From Smittia aterrima (Eukaryota > Arthropoda > Insecta > Diptera > Chironomidae), in NCBI GenBank assembly GCA_033063855.1, contig CP093831.1, forward strand, positions 930,001 through 994,000: DNA of 64,000 bases, written 5' to 3'. Each line of letters opens with the position of its first letter. The first letter of the stretch is position 1. Made by a program: the position numbers and the translations under genes. This document shows, piece by piece, positions 1 through 11,000 of this stretch. Under the pieces are notes generated by a model that saw nothing but the letters and a program-made list of their open reading frames with translations, had not been told where the DNA came from and ran no database searches.

Positions 1-828
1 AAGAAGTCTCGTGACGATATTATAGCCAACAGAGTAAAGCTTGCCAAAGCGAGAGTGCGTGCCAGACTTGGCCTTCCGCCAGAAGAAGATAAACCGGAAG
101 CAACTGGTAAGCTAGCTACTGCACATTCTTAAACTGCTTTCTAAATAAACTTTATCGCTCAGATGAAAATCTTTATGATGTGACTGATAAGAAGAAGGAG
201 AAGGAGGAAAAGGCTGCCAAGAAAAAAGCGGAGCTCGAAAAGAAACGAGAACGTGAACGTCAGAAACACGTTCGTCCGTGGGATAAGAATAAACTATCAT
301 CGAGACGTGACTCAAGTTCTGGCAGCAGCAGCGAAGATGAAGTCGATTGGAAACCTCAAAAAGAATATCGTCCAATGTCGCAAGGTAAGTCTCATCTTAT
401 CAAGTTTCCGTACATCTATAAAGTTTTCAATTTATTTCACAGACGAGTGGAACGAGAAGCAACGAGAAGAACGAAAGCAAGAATTCGCTCCAATGCAAAC
501 AGCCTTTGTTCGATCCGAGGAAGTTTACAACCCAAACAACTTTGTTGAGGAAGAGAAACAAGAAAATTCATTATTCTTCAGTACAACAAAGAAATTCAAA
601 CGAAGAAATCAATCACCAGAAGCAAGTCAACCCAGAGGCGCTGCAATCCCACCTCCAGCAACGATGGAATATTTCGGTCCTTCATCCTCAAAACAAACGA
701 AAACTCGTGCTCAACCTGCCGAACTCGAAGCTTCAATCACAGCTGGATTAAAATATCTACGTGAGCAAGTCGACAAAGGCAACAAACATAAATGGTCAGC
801 GGCAAACGAGTACACAGATAACAGTTGA
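1..828 (+). CDS. CCDC174-like coiled-coil protein, 3' part
   Basis: Three exons are read: 1-106, 163-384 and 443-828 (TGA at 826-828). The introns are GT-AG and the phases join correctly (1, then 1). The visible C-terminal part of about 237 residues starts in a basic stretch ending with LGLPPEEDK. It continues through a K/E/R-rich coiled coil (exon 2) and a serine-rich acidic patch, then a DEWNEKQREERKQEFAP motif (start of exon 3), and ends in a segment predicted to be disordered. That order and the DEW...KQREER...FAP motif match coiled-coil domain-containing protein 174, a nuclear protein linked to RNA processing or the exon-junction complex in vertebrates. The 5' part of the gene lies left of the window. 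AATAAA follows at about 868. The family call rests on remembered motifs, so the exact function is inferred. Confidence 0.72.
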
Positions 829-1080
829 CTGAGTTTTCAAATTAAGTTGTGATATTTTCGTTTTGAAATAAAAGTTTTATGATTCGGAAGAACACAATTC
901 GCGACTATTCGCTGATAAAACTAGATGAGCGAGAAAAAGCTTAAACATCCCGTTGAGTTGTCATCAAATTCTTTTTTCGGAAATCTTTTCGATTTGTTTG
1001 AAGTTAAAAATATAATCGACCCCAACAAACATTATCACAATCACCTTATGACGACGTTAGATTATAATCTCGTTACCAAT

Positions 1081-1160
1081 CTTATCAGTAAATCGATCCA
1101 TGATTTGAGCATTCTGCAGAAAGTATAAAGAGCGCATGTGTAAATTTTTCTTCAGTAACG
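1081..1160 (+). promoter_or_regulatory. Core promoter of the acid lipase gene
   Basis: TATAAAG at 1124-1130 lies about 30 bases before an insect-type initiator TCAGTA at 1152-1157, and the coding start follows at 1183. A GATA-factor site in reverse orientation (CTTATCAG, 1081-1088) lies just upstream. GATA sites are typical of dipteran midgut enzyme promoters, which suggests gut expression. Transcription was not observed; the call is from motif spacing. Confidence 0.6.
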
Positions 1161-1182
1161 TTGGATTCAAAGAGTATCAAGC

Positions 1183-2504
1183 ATGAAAAATTGGCTTCAA
1201 GTGTTGCTTTTCGTTGGCGCTGCTGCTATTATTGCAGGCAACGACATTTTGGAAGACGCAAGTCTCGACACGGTAATTATCGTCTTCCCACTTTGTGTTT
1301 CAAGATTTAATTTGAGTTTAATGAACTGTGCAGGTTCAATTGTTACGTAAATATGGATACCAAGCTGAGTATCACACAGTTACGACGGTTGACGGTTACA
1401 TTCTTGGTGTTCATAGATGCACTGGCGGACCAAGATCCCCACCAAGAGCAGGAAAGCCTGTCGCTTTCTTGATGCATGGACAGTTGAGTTCCTCAGCCGA
1501 TTGGGTTCTCATGGGACCTCAAACTTCTTTAACTTATATGCTTGCTGATCTCGGTTACGATGTCTGGATGGGAAATTCGAGAGGAAATCGATACTCGAAC
1601 ACCCACGCTCGCTTAAATAACTCAACTATGGCGTATTGGGATTTCTCCTGGCATGAAATTGGAATTCGCGACTTGCCAGCGATGATAGATTATGCTTTGG
1701 CAAGAACTGGGCAAAGAAAACTTCATTACATCGGACACTCGATGGGAACGACTGTTTATCTGGTAAGAAGAAAAAAAGTTTTTTCTTTATCAGGAAATTC
1801 ACTTAAGTTTCCCTTAGGTTTTGATGAGTGAAATTCCCAGCTACGGAGATAAGATTATCAGCAGTCAATTACTCGCTCCCTCTGCTTTCATGCACAACAC
1901 TCGATCTCCATACGTTATTTGGCTTTCAACATTCTTGTGGACCATGGACATGGCAATGCAGTGGATGGGAACTTATTACTTTGCCCCGACAAATGAAATG
2001 GACATCGCGGCAGCTTACAATGATTGTCGCGACGGAGCTCCGTTCCAAGAAATGTGTACAATTACAACTTTCTTGATTGCAGGATTCAATTCTCAGGAAG
2101 TTAACCGAACGATGCTTCCCGTTATTCATGCTCATAGTCCAGCAGGTGCTAGCACAATGAACATGCTTCACTACGCTCAAATTGTTAGAAGTTGGACCTT
2201 CAGACAATACGATCATGGAGCCTTGAACTTATATCGTTACGGGCAACTCGTGCCTCCAAACTATCGCTTCACCACTCACACAGCTCCAGTTTCCTTCTAT
2301 CATAGTACCAACGATTGGTTGGCAGCTCCTAATGACGTTAATCTTCTATTCAGCCGAATGGGTGCGGGCAGAGTTCAATTGAGATATCTCGTCCCACAGC
2401 GAGAATTCAATCATATGGACTTCGTCTGGGCAATTAACGTTCGCAGTCTCGTCTATGACAGAATGGTTCGAGATATGGACGATTGGGGTTTTGTTAACAG
2501 CTAA
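1183..2504 (+). CDS. Secreted acid lipase (alpha/beta-hydrolase, lipase 3/magro type)
   Basis: Exons are 1183-1272, 1334-1762 and 1818-2504, all phase 0, giving 401 residues, the usual size for insect acid lipases. The N-terminus is a signal peptide (MKNWLQVLLFVGAAAIIAG). An alpha/beta-hydrolase lipase N-terminal region follows (YGYQAEYHTVTTVDGYIL), then the oxyanion stretch FLMHGQLSSSADWV. The nucleophile elbow is GHSMGT with Ser166. The probable Asp339 is in STNDWLA and the His372 is in FNHMDF, so the triad is intact. The enzyme should hydrolyse triglycerides or cholesterol esters in the gut lumen or lysosome. The start has its own TATA/initiator promoter. AATAAA lies at about 2602. Confidence in the family is high; the substrate is inferred. 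Confidence 0.93.
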
Positions 2505-3435
2505 ATCTTCGATTGTTATTGCTGAAAAAGCCTTGACAAAGATTAAATGCGTTTTAATGATTCAAACATTTGTTGACTTGACTCAACAATTTTTTTTGTA
2601 ACAAATAAAAAATTTATATCTTCAACATTTTGTACATTTTGATTTTACGGTTTCATTGAATTTGCTTTTGAACTTTTCATACTTTATATTTTATGTTCTC
2701 TTCCTGTGTCAAAGTTCAAGAACATGAGAAAAGTTGAAAAACTCATCAAATCAATTTCAGCCTTTGATGAAAATCAATTTATTTAAATCCTTTCCACGTG
2801 ATTCGCGAACTTCCGATTTAGGAAATTGAATTCGAGAAGTTCGCTTGGATTGAAAATATTCTCGTTTGCGAATGAAGCAAGTCAGAGAATCGCGAAAAAT
2901 TAGCGAAGATGTTATCTCACTGTTTACGATTTGCAGTGGAACAAGTTTTAGAGTTTTATGTAAACTTGTTCAGATTTCTCTGAATTGATCAAAACAAGTT
3001 CATAGCCAAGAGCATATCGAATGTTTGTTGCTTAACGAATTGTTATAGAACCAAGTGACACAATGAAAATATTTCCATGATCTCTATCGAATACAAAATT
3101 AATGAATTTAATTAAATTCGTGTCAACTTGTTTTGTAAAATATTATTTAACGCAATTATTTCACCTTCAGACTTTTGCTTTGTCAAGATTTTGCCTCGTG
3201 TCATATTCTTTCTCAAACGAAAATCAATAAACTGCAACGAAGTTGTCTCAACGCACTGGTCAATCAAAATAATGATATGTGTCGAATTCTGCGTAATTGC
3301 ATTCTAGGTCAACCACTAATGCCAAGTAAACTGTCAATGAATTCTTAACTATCGTGAGATTTTATTTCTATTATTCTAGAGCCTTCTTGCCATTAAAACT
3401 GGATTTAGTTCATAGCGAAGAGTCGACTCGTCAGG
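2505..3435. other. Intergenic DNA between the acid lipase and the receptor-like fragment
   Basis: The first about 130 bases are the lipase 3' UTR with AATAAA near 2602. The rest is AT-rich and stop-dense in all frames. I see no gene, repeat or RNA in it. Confidence 0.5.
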
Positions 3436-3870
3436 ATGCAAGAAAACGTTTACTTCGATCGACTTTCACGAGTTTTCTCGTTTGCTTTGAGGATTCTTCA
3501 TCCGTACGAGTTAATTGACGGAAGTGACAAGAAGTCCAAGAAGTAAATGAAATCATTTGAAAAGTTAGTGCGTCGCGACTCATAAAAAATTGAATTTAAA
3601 ATTGCAGTGCGATTTATTTTATTGTTGTGCATGTGGCCGTGATGTACGTGATTTTCACTTTTGTGACCGATGATTTCAGCGACAATAAGGCGCCGTCATT
3701 CGCGGAGTTATCAGAAAACGCAGCAGTTTTCCGTGAGTTCTATGTTTCATCTCAATGAATATTAAATATTAAAGTTTTAATCAGTCACAGCTGCTCGGAA
3801 CTTGATTTTCAAATTATTCGCGTTGTTCTTCAGCAACGAAGTCAACATGGAAACTTTCACAAATGTTTAA
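3436..3870 (+). pseudogene. Chemoreceptor (odorant-receptor-like) N-terminal fragment
   Basis: Three short pieces join in phase: 3436-3542 (donor GTAAAT), 3608-3732 (acceptor ATTGCAG, donor GTGAGT) and 3785-3870 (acceptor AATCAG, TAA). An alternative third acceptor lies at 3790. The joined peptide of about 105 residues starts MQENVYFDRLSRVFSFALRI. It then has a strongly hydrophobic segment (AIYFIVVHVAVMYVIFTFV), an acidic loop with FAELSENAAVF, and a second amphipathic segment (ARNLIFKLFALFF). This pattern is that of the first about 100 residues of insect 7tm_6 odorant receptors. The other about 280 residues are absent: a stop follows at 3868, and no receptor-like exon was recognised before 5 kb. 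It is therefore probably a truncated relic, or a short gene whose remaining exons I cannot see. The family call is by pattern only. Confidence 0.38.
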
Positions 3871-5016
3871 GATTATTTTTTCAATTTAAGTTTCGAGACT
3901 AATTTTCCTTTTTGGCAGATCTTGAACTTCACGTACTCTGTGTACACTTTGTTGCGCTCGACTGTTTGAAAACATGCAGAGATTTGATTAATGTTCATCA
4001 TAAAAATATTTCGTTTGATGTCTATCAAATAATTTCTTCAAATAAATTCTCGTGGCACTTCTCTGAGAGCAATTTTTTTTTTTGAATCTTACGAACTTTT
4101 TCAGTTTTTTAAATTAACTCAACGAGCAGAGCCCACAAACAAAAATGGAATTAAATCTTATTCCAATGACTTCATTAAAAATATTTTCAAGCTGCGAAAT
4201 TCAAGCAAAAAAAATTTCAAATCGTTGAACTCGATCGGGCATTGATCGATAAACGACCAAAAAAATTAAGTTTTATTGAAAATATTTAAATTATATCGTC
4301 GATCGAGTTTCGTTAATCAAGCTGATCAGCTTCCAACCAGTCTATTTTGCCATCAGCCTAACGATTACAATTAATCAGTCTTGATAAGCCGAGAAAATAT
4401 CACCAAAACCCAGAAACCTAGTCAAAGGTTTTTCCGTGTGGCGAGCTACGGAGATGAAACATTTTCGAATCTCTCGTCTCAATGGCAACATAAAAACTCT
4501 TTTTCTCTCGCAACAATCTCACTTCGAAGCAACATAAAACAAAATCTTCTCTCAGTCTGCTTTAGGCATCGCTCGTGTTCGGTTGTGACATTCGACGAGT
4601 GAATAGTTTTGCTTTCATGCAATTTGATTTGGAAATCTTCTCACCAATCTCGCAGACGAAAATATCGAATTTTTGTTTTTATCGAGTGGATACAATTGAA
4701 TGTTTCCTTTTCTCCGGTGTCGTCACGAGAGTTGTGTCAGAATGTAAATTGCTGTGTTCGAGTCGAAATATTGATAACAGTAATCAAATGATAAATGATG
4801 AAGTGCACAGTTTGAGCTGATTAAGTTTCTGCCAGACGATAAGAGATAAAGTCGAAAATTAATTTTGCTGCGGGCAACTCGTTTAATGCCATGCCGTGCA
4901 TAAATTTTTTGGAAGCAGAAGAACAAATAACGAAACGAGGAAATTCAATTTAAGTCGGAGGAGAGTGAAATAAATACAAAATTGCTTTTCGCCAACTACA
5001 ACGAAGTATCGTCAAA
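3871..5016. other. Non-coding DNA and probable 5' leader of the Ly6 gene
   Basis: The stretch is AT-rich with no recognisable gene. The last 100 bases or so lead into a strong CAAAATG start at 5017 and may be 5' UTR. ORFs near 4381-4820 are short, overlap each other and have no recognisable sequence. Confidence 0.35.
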
Positions 5017-8000
5017 ATGATTTTGGATAACAGACTTGCGAATTCGCATTCAAAGAGTCGAGAGACGCTGTGCAGTGTGAAAAGCGTCTGCTTAGGTAAA
5101 TAAAATGAAGCAGACTCAGCAAAAAATAAAACTAAAACGAGTGGAAAATCGGAAATTTAATCTCGACGACAATTGATCATTTCCCATGAATCGGAATCAT
5201 CCGTTTATCTCTGTTTGCTGTGAAAAGCGATTCTTTGCTACTTTGTTTACTTGTTTGCTGGCAACTGGACACTCGATGACTGGAAAAACCAACAAATCAA
5301 TAAATTTGCTTTTCCTTTTTTTCATCTCATTACTTGACTGCGATTGAGAAATTGCAGGAATCTCAACGAAACATGAAAGGATGAGTGAGACGAGACATTT
5401 ATTTATTTTGTCTAAGAACTTCGAGCTCATTATATCGTCTTCCTTTCTGTTTAATGCTGAATGACATTTCGAGAAACTCGGTTTATGCAAATCGTTTCGC
5501 TTCGAGTCATTTTTCATGTGAGACTTGACAATGTTTCCGTCACTCGTTTGCAGTTTTGATTGCACTCAAGTTCAAAATGTTTTTAAATTTCTCACGAAAA
5601 CATCGCAATTCGAGAATTTGCATCAATTGCGATTTATCATAAATCTTCATCAGTCACCGAGAAAGGCAAATGAGCTTCAGTTTCATGATCATCCGAGTTG
5701 ATCTTAGAAACGACACTCGAGTGGAATCATCCAAACTTATCGTGAACATCTGCGAGTAAGATGAGCTAAGCTCAAGCGCATTCTCATCACAAACATGTGG
5801 AGTAGCAAGTCGAGTAGCATCTTAACATGATGAGCGCGAGTGGGCAAACTTATTCAAAATGATACTCAAATTTTTCTGACTTAAGGATTTTGCTGATGGG
5901 TTTTTATTCGATGCGTTTCGTCATTTTTATTATTGTTATTTTGTTTTAACCTTGAGAGAAAGGTGCATTAGGGTTTGTCGTGAAGATATAGTTTCCAGTC
6001 ATGCCAATGTTTGGAGTAAGTCCTCCCATTGTTGTAGTGCGACCAGTTGGTGTGCAATTTCCATTTGAAATTTCTGCGAACGATGAACATTCGCGTCCTG
6101 TGAAAACGCTTCGTTCGATAGCTTCAACGAAGAATTGAACGGCTCTTGAATGAGCGCAGCCTCCTCCAGTGTCAGTTCCGCAGCCTGGCTGTGAGCGTCC
6201 GAAGTTAGGGAAGAAATTGACATGTCCAAGATCGGCCATGAATCCAAGAGTTCCTCCGTTGGTGACGATTGTTTCGACATAATTGGCATCGCCTCTGTCG
6301 ATGCGTCCATCTGGGTTACCGACAGTAAAGAGAGGACCAGCTGGATCGAGACCGTAGATAACATGAGCTCTGCCTCTGGTTACAGCTTTTCCAATATGAC
6401 CAACCACGTGAGCTCTGAAAAGTTTAGGTAACAGAGTTACAGTAACTCTTTTAACAATTAAAAAGGTCTTACCCCAAACTGAAGCCAATGAAATGAGTAG
6501 TTGGGAATTGAATGTATCCGTGTTGTTGGAGGAAGTCAACCATCTGAGCAACTCGCTCACCAGTAACTCCAACGCGATTTCTTGAAGTAATGTAATTGTT
6601 AGATCCAGCTCCAACACTCCAGTCAACAGCAATCATCTGTCATAAATTTTTTGATTAGAATATTTTATTTTCAAAATATAATGAAAGTTGCTTACGTTGT
6701 ACGCTCCTCTTCCTAAGTAAGCTGTAGCTGTATTTCTGTTAAGACCATCTGTAGACGAACCTCCCCATCCATGAACAGTGAATCGTGTTGGGTTTGCTGG
6801 ATTGAAGTTTGAGTTTTGGAGAGAAGCAAGATCGCCAATGACGATTCTTTGAGAGACAGTTGGATTTTGAGGAGTGAAAAGGAAGAAATGTGTGTCTGCG
6901 TTAACATCGAAGAACGGCTCGGCAATTTCCTCGACTGGTTTCAAGTCAATCAAATGCATTCTTCCTTCGAAGCCTTGAGCGAGCTCCCATCTACGCGATG
7001 GAAGGGCCGTGGCCACTTTTCAAAAAAAAAAGTTATTTTTAGAAATTTTTTAACTTAAAATAGTTAAACTCACCAGCAGCGAAAAACAAAACTGATAAGA
7101 TTACTAAGTTCCTCATTTTAACTCAGCAAGAAACCAACTGAATATTGAAAACATTTTTCAACGTCTTTTATAGCAGAGGGATGTTAGGATTATCTGATAA
7201 GATAAAATGTTTTATTTTTAATTTAACGTTGCGCATTTTATATCTAGCGATAATTCCACTAAAGACGTAGTCTCGTTGAATAAGGATCACGAGATTTTAA
7301 AAGATAAAGCTGAGTCAAGTGGCATTCAAGTAAAAATGTTTTAGTCAAGTAGAACAAAATTTTTAAACACTTTTTTCAATCGTCAGATGTTTGTGTGACG
7401 TTAAAGTCGTATCTTACTGGAGAGATATATTTTTCAGAATAAAACACAGATTTTCATAATTAAACGAATTTGTTGTAGGATTTCGTTTTAGTTTTTATTT
7501 TGTCATTTTATCTAACCTCTTGAGAAAGGTGCAGCATCGTTGGTTTCAAAAATGTAGTTTCCGGTCATGCCGATATGGGGAGTAAGTCCTCCCATTGTTA
7601 AAGTACGATCATTTGGTGTGCAATTTCCATTTGAAATTTCATCGAACGACGAACATCCGCGTCCTGTGAAAACGCTTCGTGTGATTGCTTCGACGAAGAA
7701 TTGGACGGCTCTGAAATGAGCACAGTTTCCGCTGATGTCTGTTCCGCAACCTGGTTGTGAGCGTCCAAAGTTAGGGAAGAAATTGACGTGACCAAGAGCG
7801 GCCATGAATCCAAGAGTTCCTCCATTTGTGATCATTGTTTCGACATAATTGGCATCGCCACTATCGACACGAGTTTCTGGGTTAGCCACGCTGAAGAGAG
7901 GACCAGCTGGATCAAGCGAATAGATAACATGAGCTCTGCCTCTGGTTACAGCTTTTCCAATATGGCCAACCACGTGACCTCTAAAATATTATTTAGTAAA

Positions 8001-11000
8001 TTGCTTTGAAAATTCGGAAAATATTCTTACCCCAAACTGTATCCAATGAAATGAGTAGTTGCAAATTGAATGAATCCGTGTTGGTGGAGGAAGTCAACCA
8101 ACTGAGCAATTCTTTCACCAACTGGTCCGACGCGATTTCTTGCAGTGATGTAGTTGTTAGTTGAAGCTCCAATGCTCCAGTCAACGGCAATCATCTGGTG
8201 TTAAATTTTTGGTTTTGAAAATATTTAAGATTAATTGAAATAGTCTTACGTTGTATGCTCCTCTTCCAAAGTAAGCTGCGGCGGTCTCTGTATTGAGAGG
8301 ATCTGTGAAAGCACCTCCCCATCCATGAACAGTTAATCGAGTTGGGTTTGCTGGATTGAAGTTTGAGTTTTGAAGAGAAGCAAGATCGCCAACGTTGATT
8401 CTTTGAGAAACAGTTGGATTTTGATTGGTGAAAAGGTGGAAATGTGTGTCTGCGTTAACATCGAAGAATGGCTCGGCAATTTCCTCGACTGGTTTCAAGT
8501 CAATCAAATGCATTCTTCCTTCGAAGCTTTGAGCGAGCTCCCATCTACGCGATGGAAGGGCCGTAGCCACTATTGGGAAATAAGTTATTTTAAGAAATCG
8601 ATTATTCTAAAAATAGTTAAACCAACCAGCAACGAAAACCAAAACTGATAAGATAACTAAGTTCTTCATTTCAAAGCCACAAGAAACCAACTGAATGCAA
8701 AAAACCTTTTGTCGACTTCTTTTATAGATTTAGCGCTTAATTCTAACATTGATAAGATAAAATGTTTTATTTTAAATTGAACTTTGGTCATTTCATATCT
8801 TAAACTAAATTTCTAAAAAGACGTTGACTCGATAGAAAAGAGATCAACAGATTTTAAAAGATAAAGTTGAGTCAAGTTTCATGCAAGTGAAAATGTTTAA
8901 GTCAAGCAAAATAATCTTTGATAAAAATCTCGAAACAAAATAATTTTCAAAATTGTGCAATCGAAAGGAAATCTTTATTTAGCAAACAAAATATTGAGAT
9001 AAAATCTCACATTGCATTTTTGATTGCACTCAATTTAAGAATGTTTCACACGAAAACATCGCGATCCAACGAATTTGCATCAATTGCGAATGCCATTAAT
9101 CTTCATTAGTCATCGACAAGTCAGTTTCACGATCATCCCAGTTGATTCTCGAGTGAAATCATCCAAAATTATCGAGAACATCTGTGACTAAGAGGAGCCA
9201 GACTTAAGCGCATTCTCATCACAAACATGTGGAGTATCAAGTCGAGTAGCATCTTGTCCATGTTAAGCTCGAGTCAATGACGAGGAAACAGTTTAGTTTG
9301 ACTTTCGCCGTTGGCGTTCTGATGTAAACATAACGAAAGAATTTCTTGTGTGGTCGCAAAGTTTACAAGAGAAACTCATTTGTTTTCCTCAAAATTCCTT
9401 CCGACTCCGATTCAATGGCAAACGATTTTTGTTTCAATCGAAATGATTGCTTAAATAGCTCAAGCCTAGATCAAGTTAATTAAAAGCCAGCAGGAAGCGA
9501 CGAGCTGCAATTAGTTTCAATTAATTTATCGATTTCTTCTCGCGTTTAAATCGCATCGAGAAGTGCAACGCGCTATGATGCAATTAGTGAGGATATTTTT
9601 AGACGAACTTCGTTTGATATTTTTGGATTTCGTGCGAGTGGAAATAAGAGAAGAGTTCACCGCAGTTTTATTGAATCGACTTCCAACTTTGCTTCTGTTT
9701 TATTGTTCGCTTGGCAGTAAATCAATAACGAAATTGCCTCTTCGCACGTTCTTCCTTCTTTTCGAGTGCGATCAGATGTTTCACTTCCCAAAAATAACTC
9801 AACTCGAGAATTTGCATCAATTGACTTTCTTTTTCTTTATTAATTAACGCCTGACTCACAAGCTGTTGCATAAAAATAATCAACACTCTTGAGATCGAAA
9901 CGAGTTTGCACAACGAGCTGGAGTAAAATCGATTCCAATAAATTATAAGTTTGCTTCGGCGTTGAATTGAACGCAGGACTGTAATCAAATATTCATGTTG
10001 ATGGCCACTTACGCGACATTCAACTTGTTTATTTTGCGACGACGCTTGACGTTTATGAAGTGATCGAGAGAGCCACGAAAAATGAAATAATTATGGAAAT
10101 TTCGTTCGGTTTCGAGTAGCTCGCTAAACAAATAAATTAAAATCTTCAAAAAGTCATCAAGGGAATTGCCAATGAGAATTTCAATCACTGAAACGTTGCT
10201 CGAGTTTCTCAATCGGAATTGTAACTGGCGGAACTCCCCACGACCTCGCCTCCTTCCTCGAAGTGTTGATTGACTTCAAACGAGTTACGGAGCGTAATTT
10301 GCTCTTGCCACACGAATCCTGATCAAATCTCTGAGATAAGAAGCGTTAACGCTTTGAGAAAACGAGAAATAACTTCGTCGTTGGCGGATACTTGTGAACA
10401 AATCTTGTCAGATTATTTTGAATTATTTCGTTTGATCAAATCAAAAACAAACTTTCGGAGGCCCTCGAGGCAAAAGCTTTTAATTAATTGATGCACTTAC
10501 AAAGCATCATCCAACATGAAATTAAATTATCGCTGATAAGTCCCAACATTAGCATAAGTGTCTTTCCCACGAGCCGTTGGCGACTCACAATGAACGCATT
10601 AATTAATTATCAAATGAATCAAAGCTCGGACGCACATCGAAATCTTTTCTTTCTCTCCACGCTTGAGCGAAGGAGAAACGACAACAAGAAGAAATAAAGT
10701 CAAGTCCACGCTTTAAAACGTCGTGAGATTTCTCAAACTTTCTTCCAGAATCAAATTTCGAAAGACTTTTTTTTATTTTAACTTCAAAGCCTTCGCGTTT
10801 TGACAGGTTTGAAATAATTTATGAGAAACTATGAATCGAATAAATCGTTATTTGATTCAATTTAACGGCTCAAATTACTTTGATCGAATTTGATGTGTTC
10901 AACGATTAGTTATCTGCTTGGAATCAAATCGTTTAGAGTCATTCACTCGCATGGCCTCACGCAATCGCGGATGCTTCGTCGGATGAGATCGCAGTTCATT

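Noticed and set aside
925..1128. 67-codon ORF between CCDC174-like gene and acid lipase
   Set aside because: It overlaps the lipase TATA box, has no recognisable motif and is at chance length.
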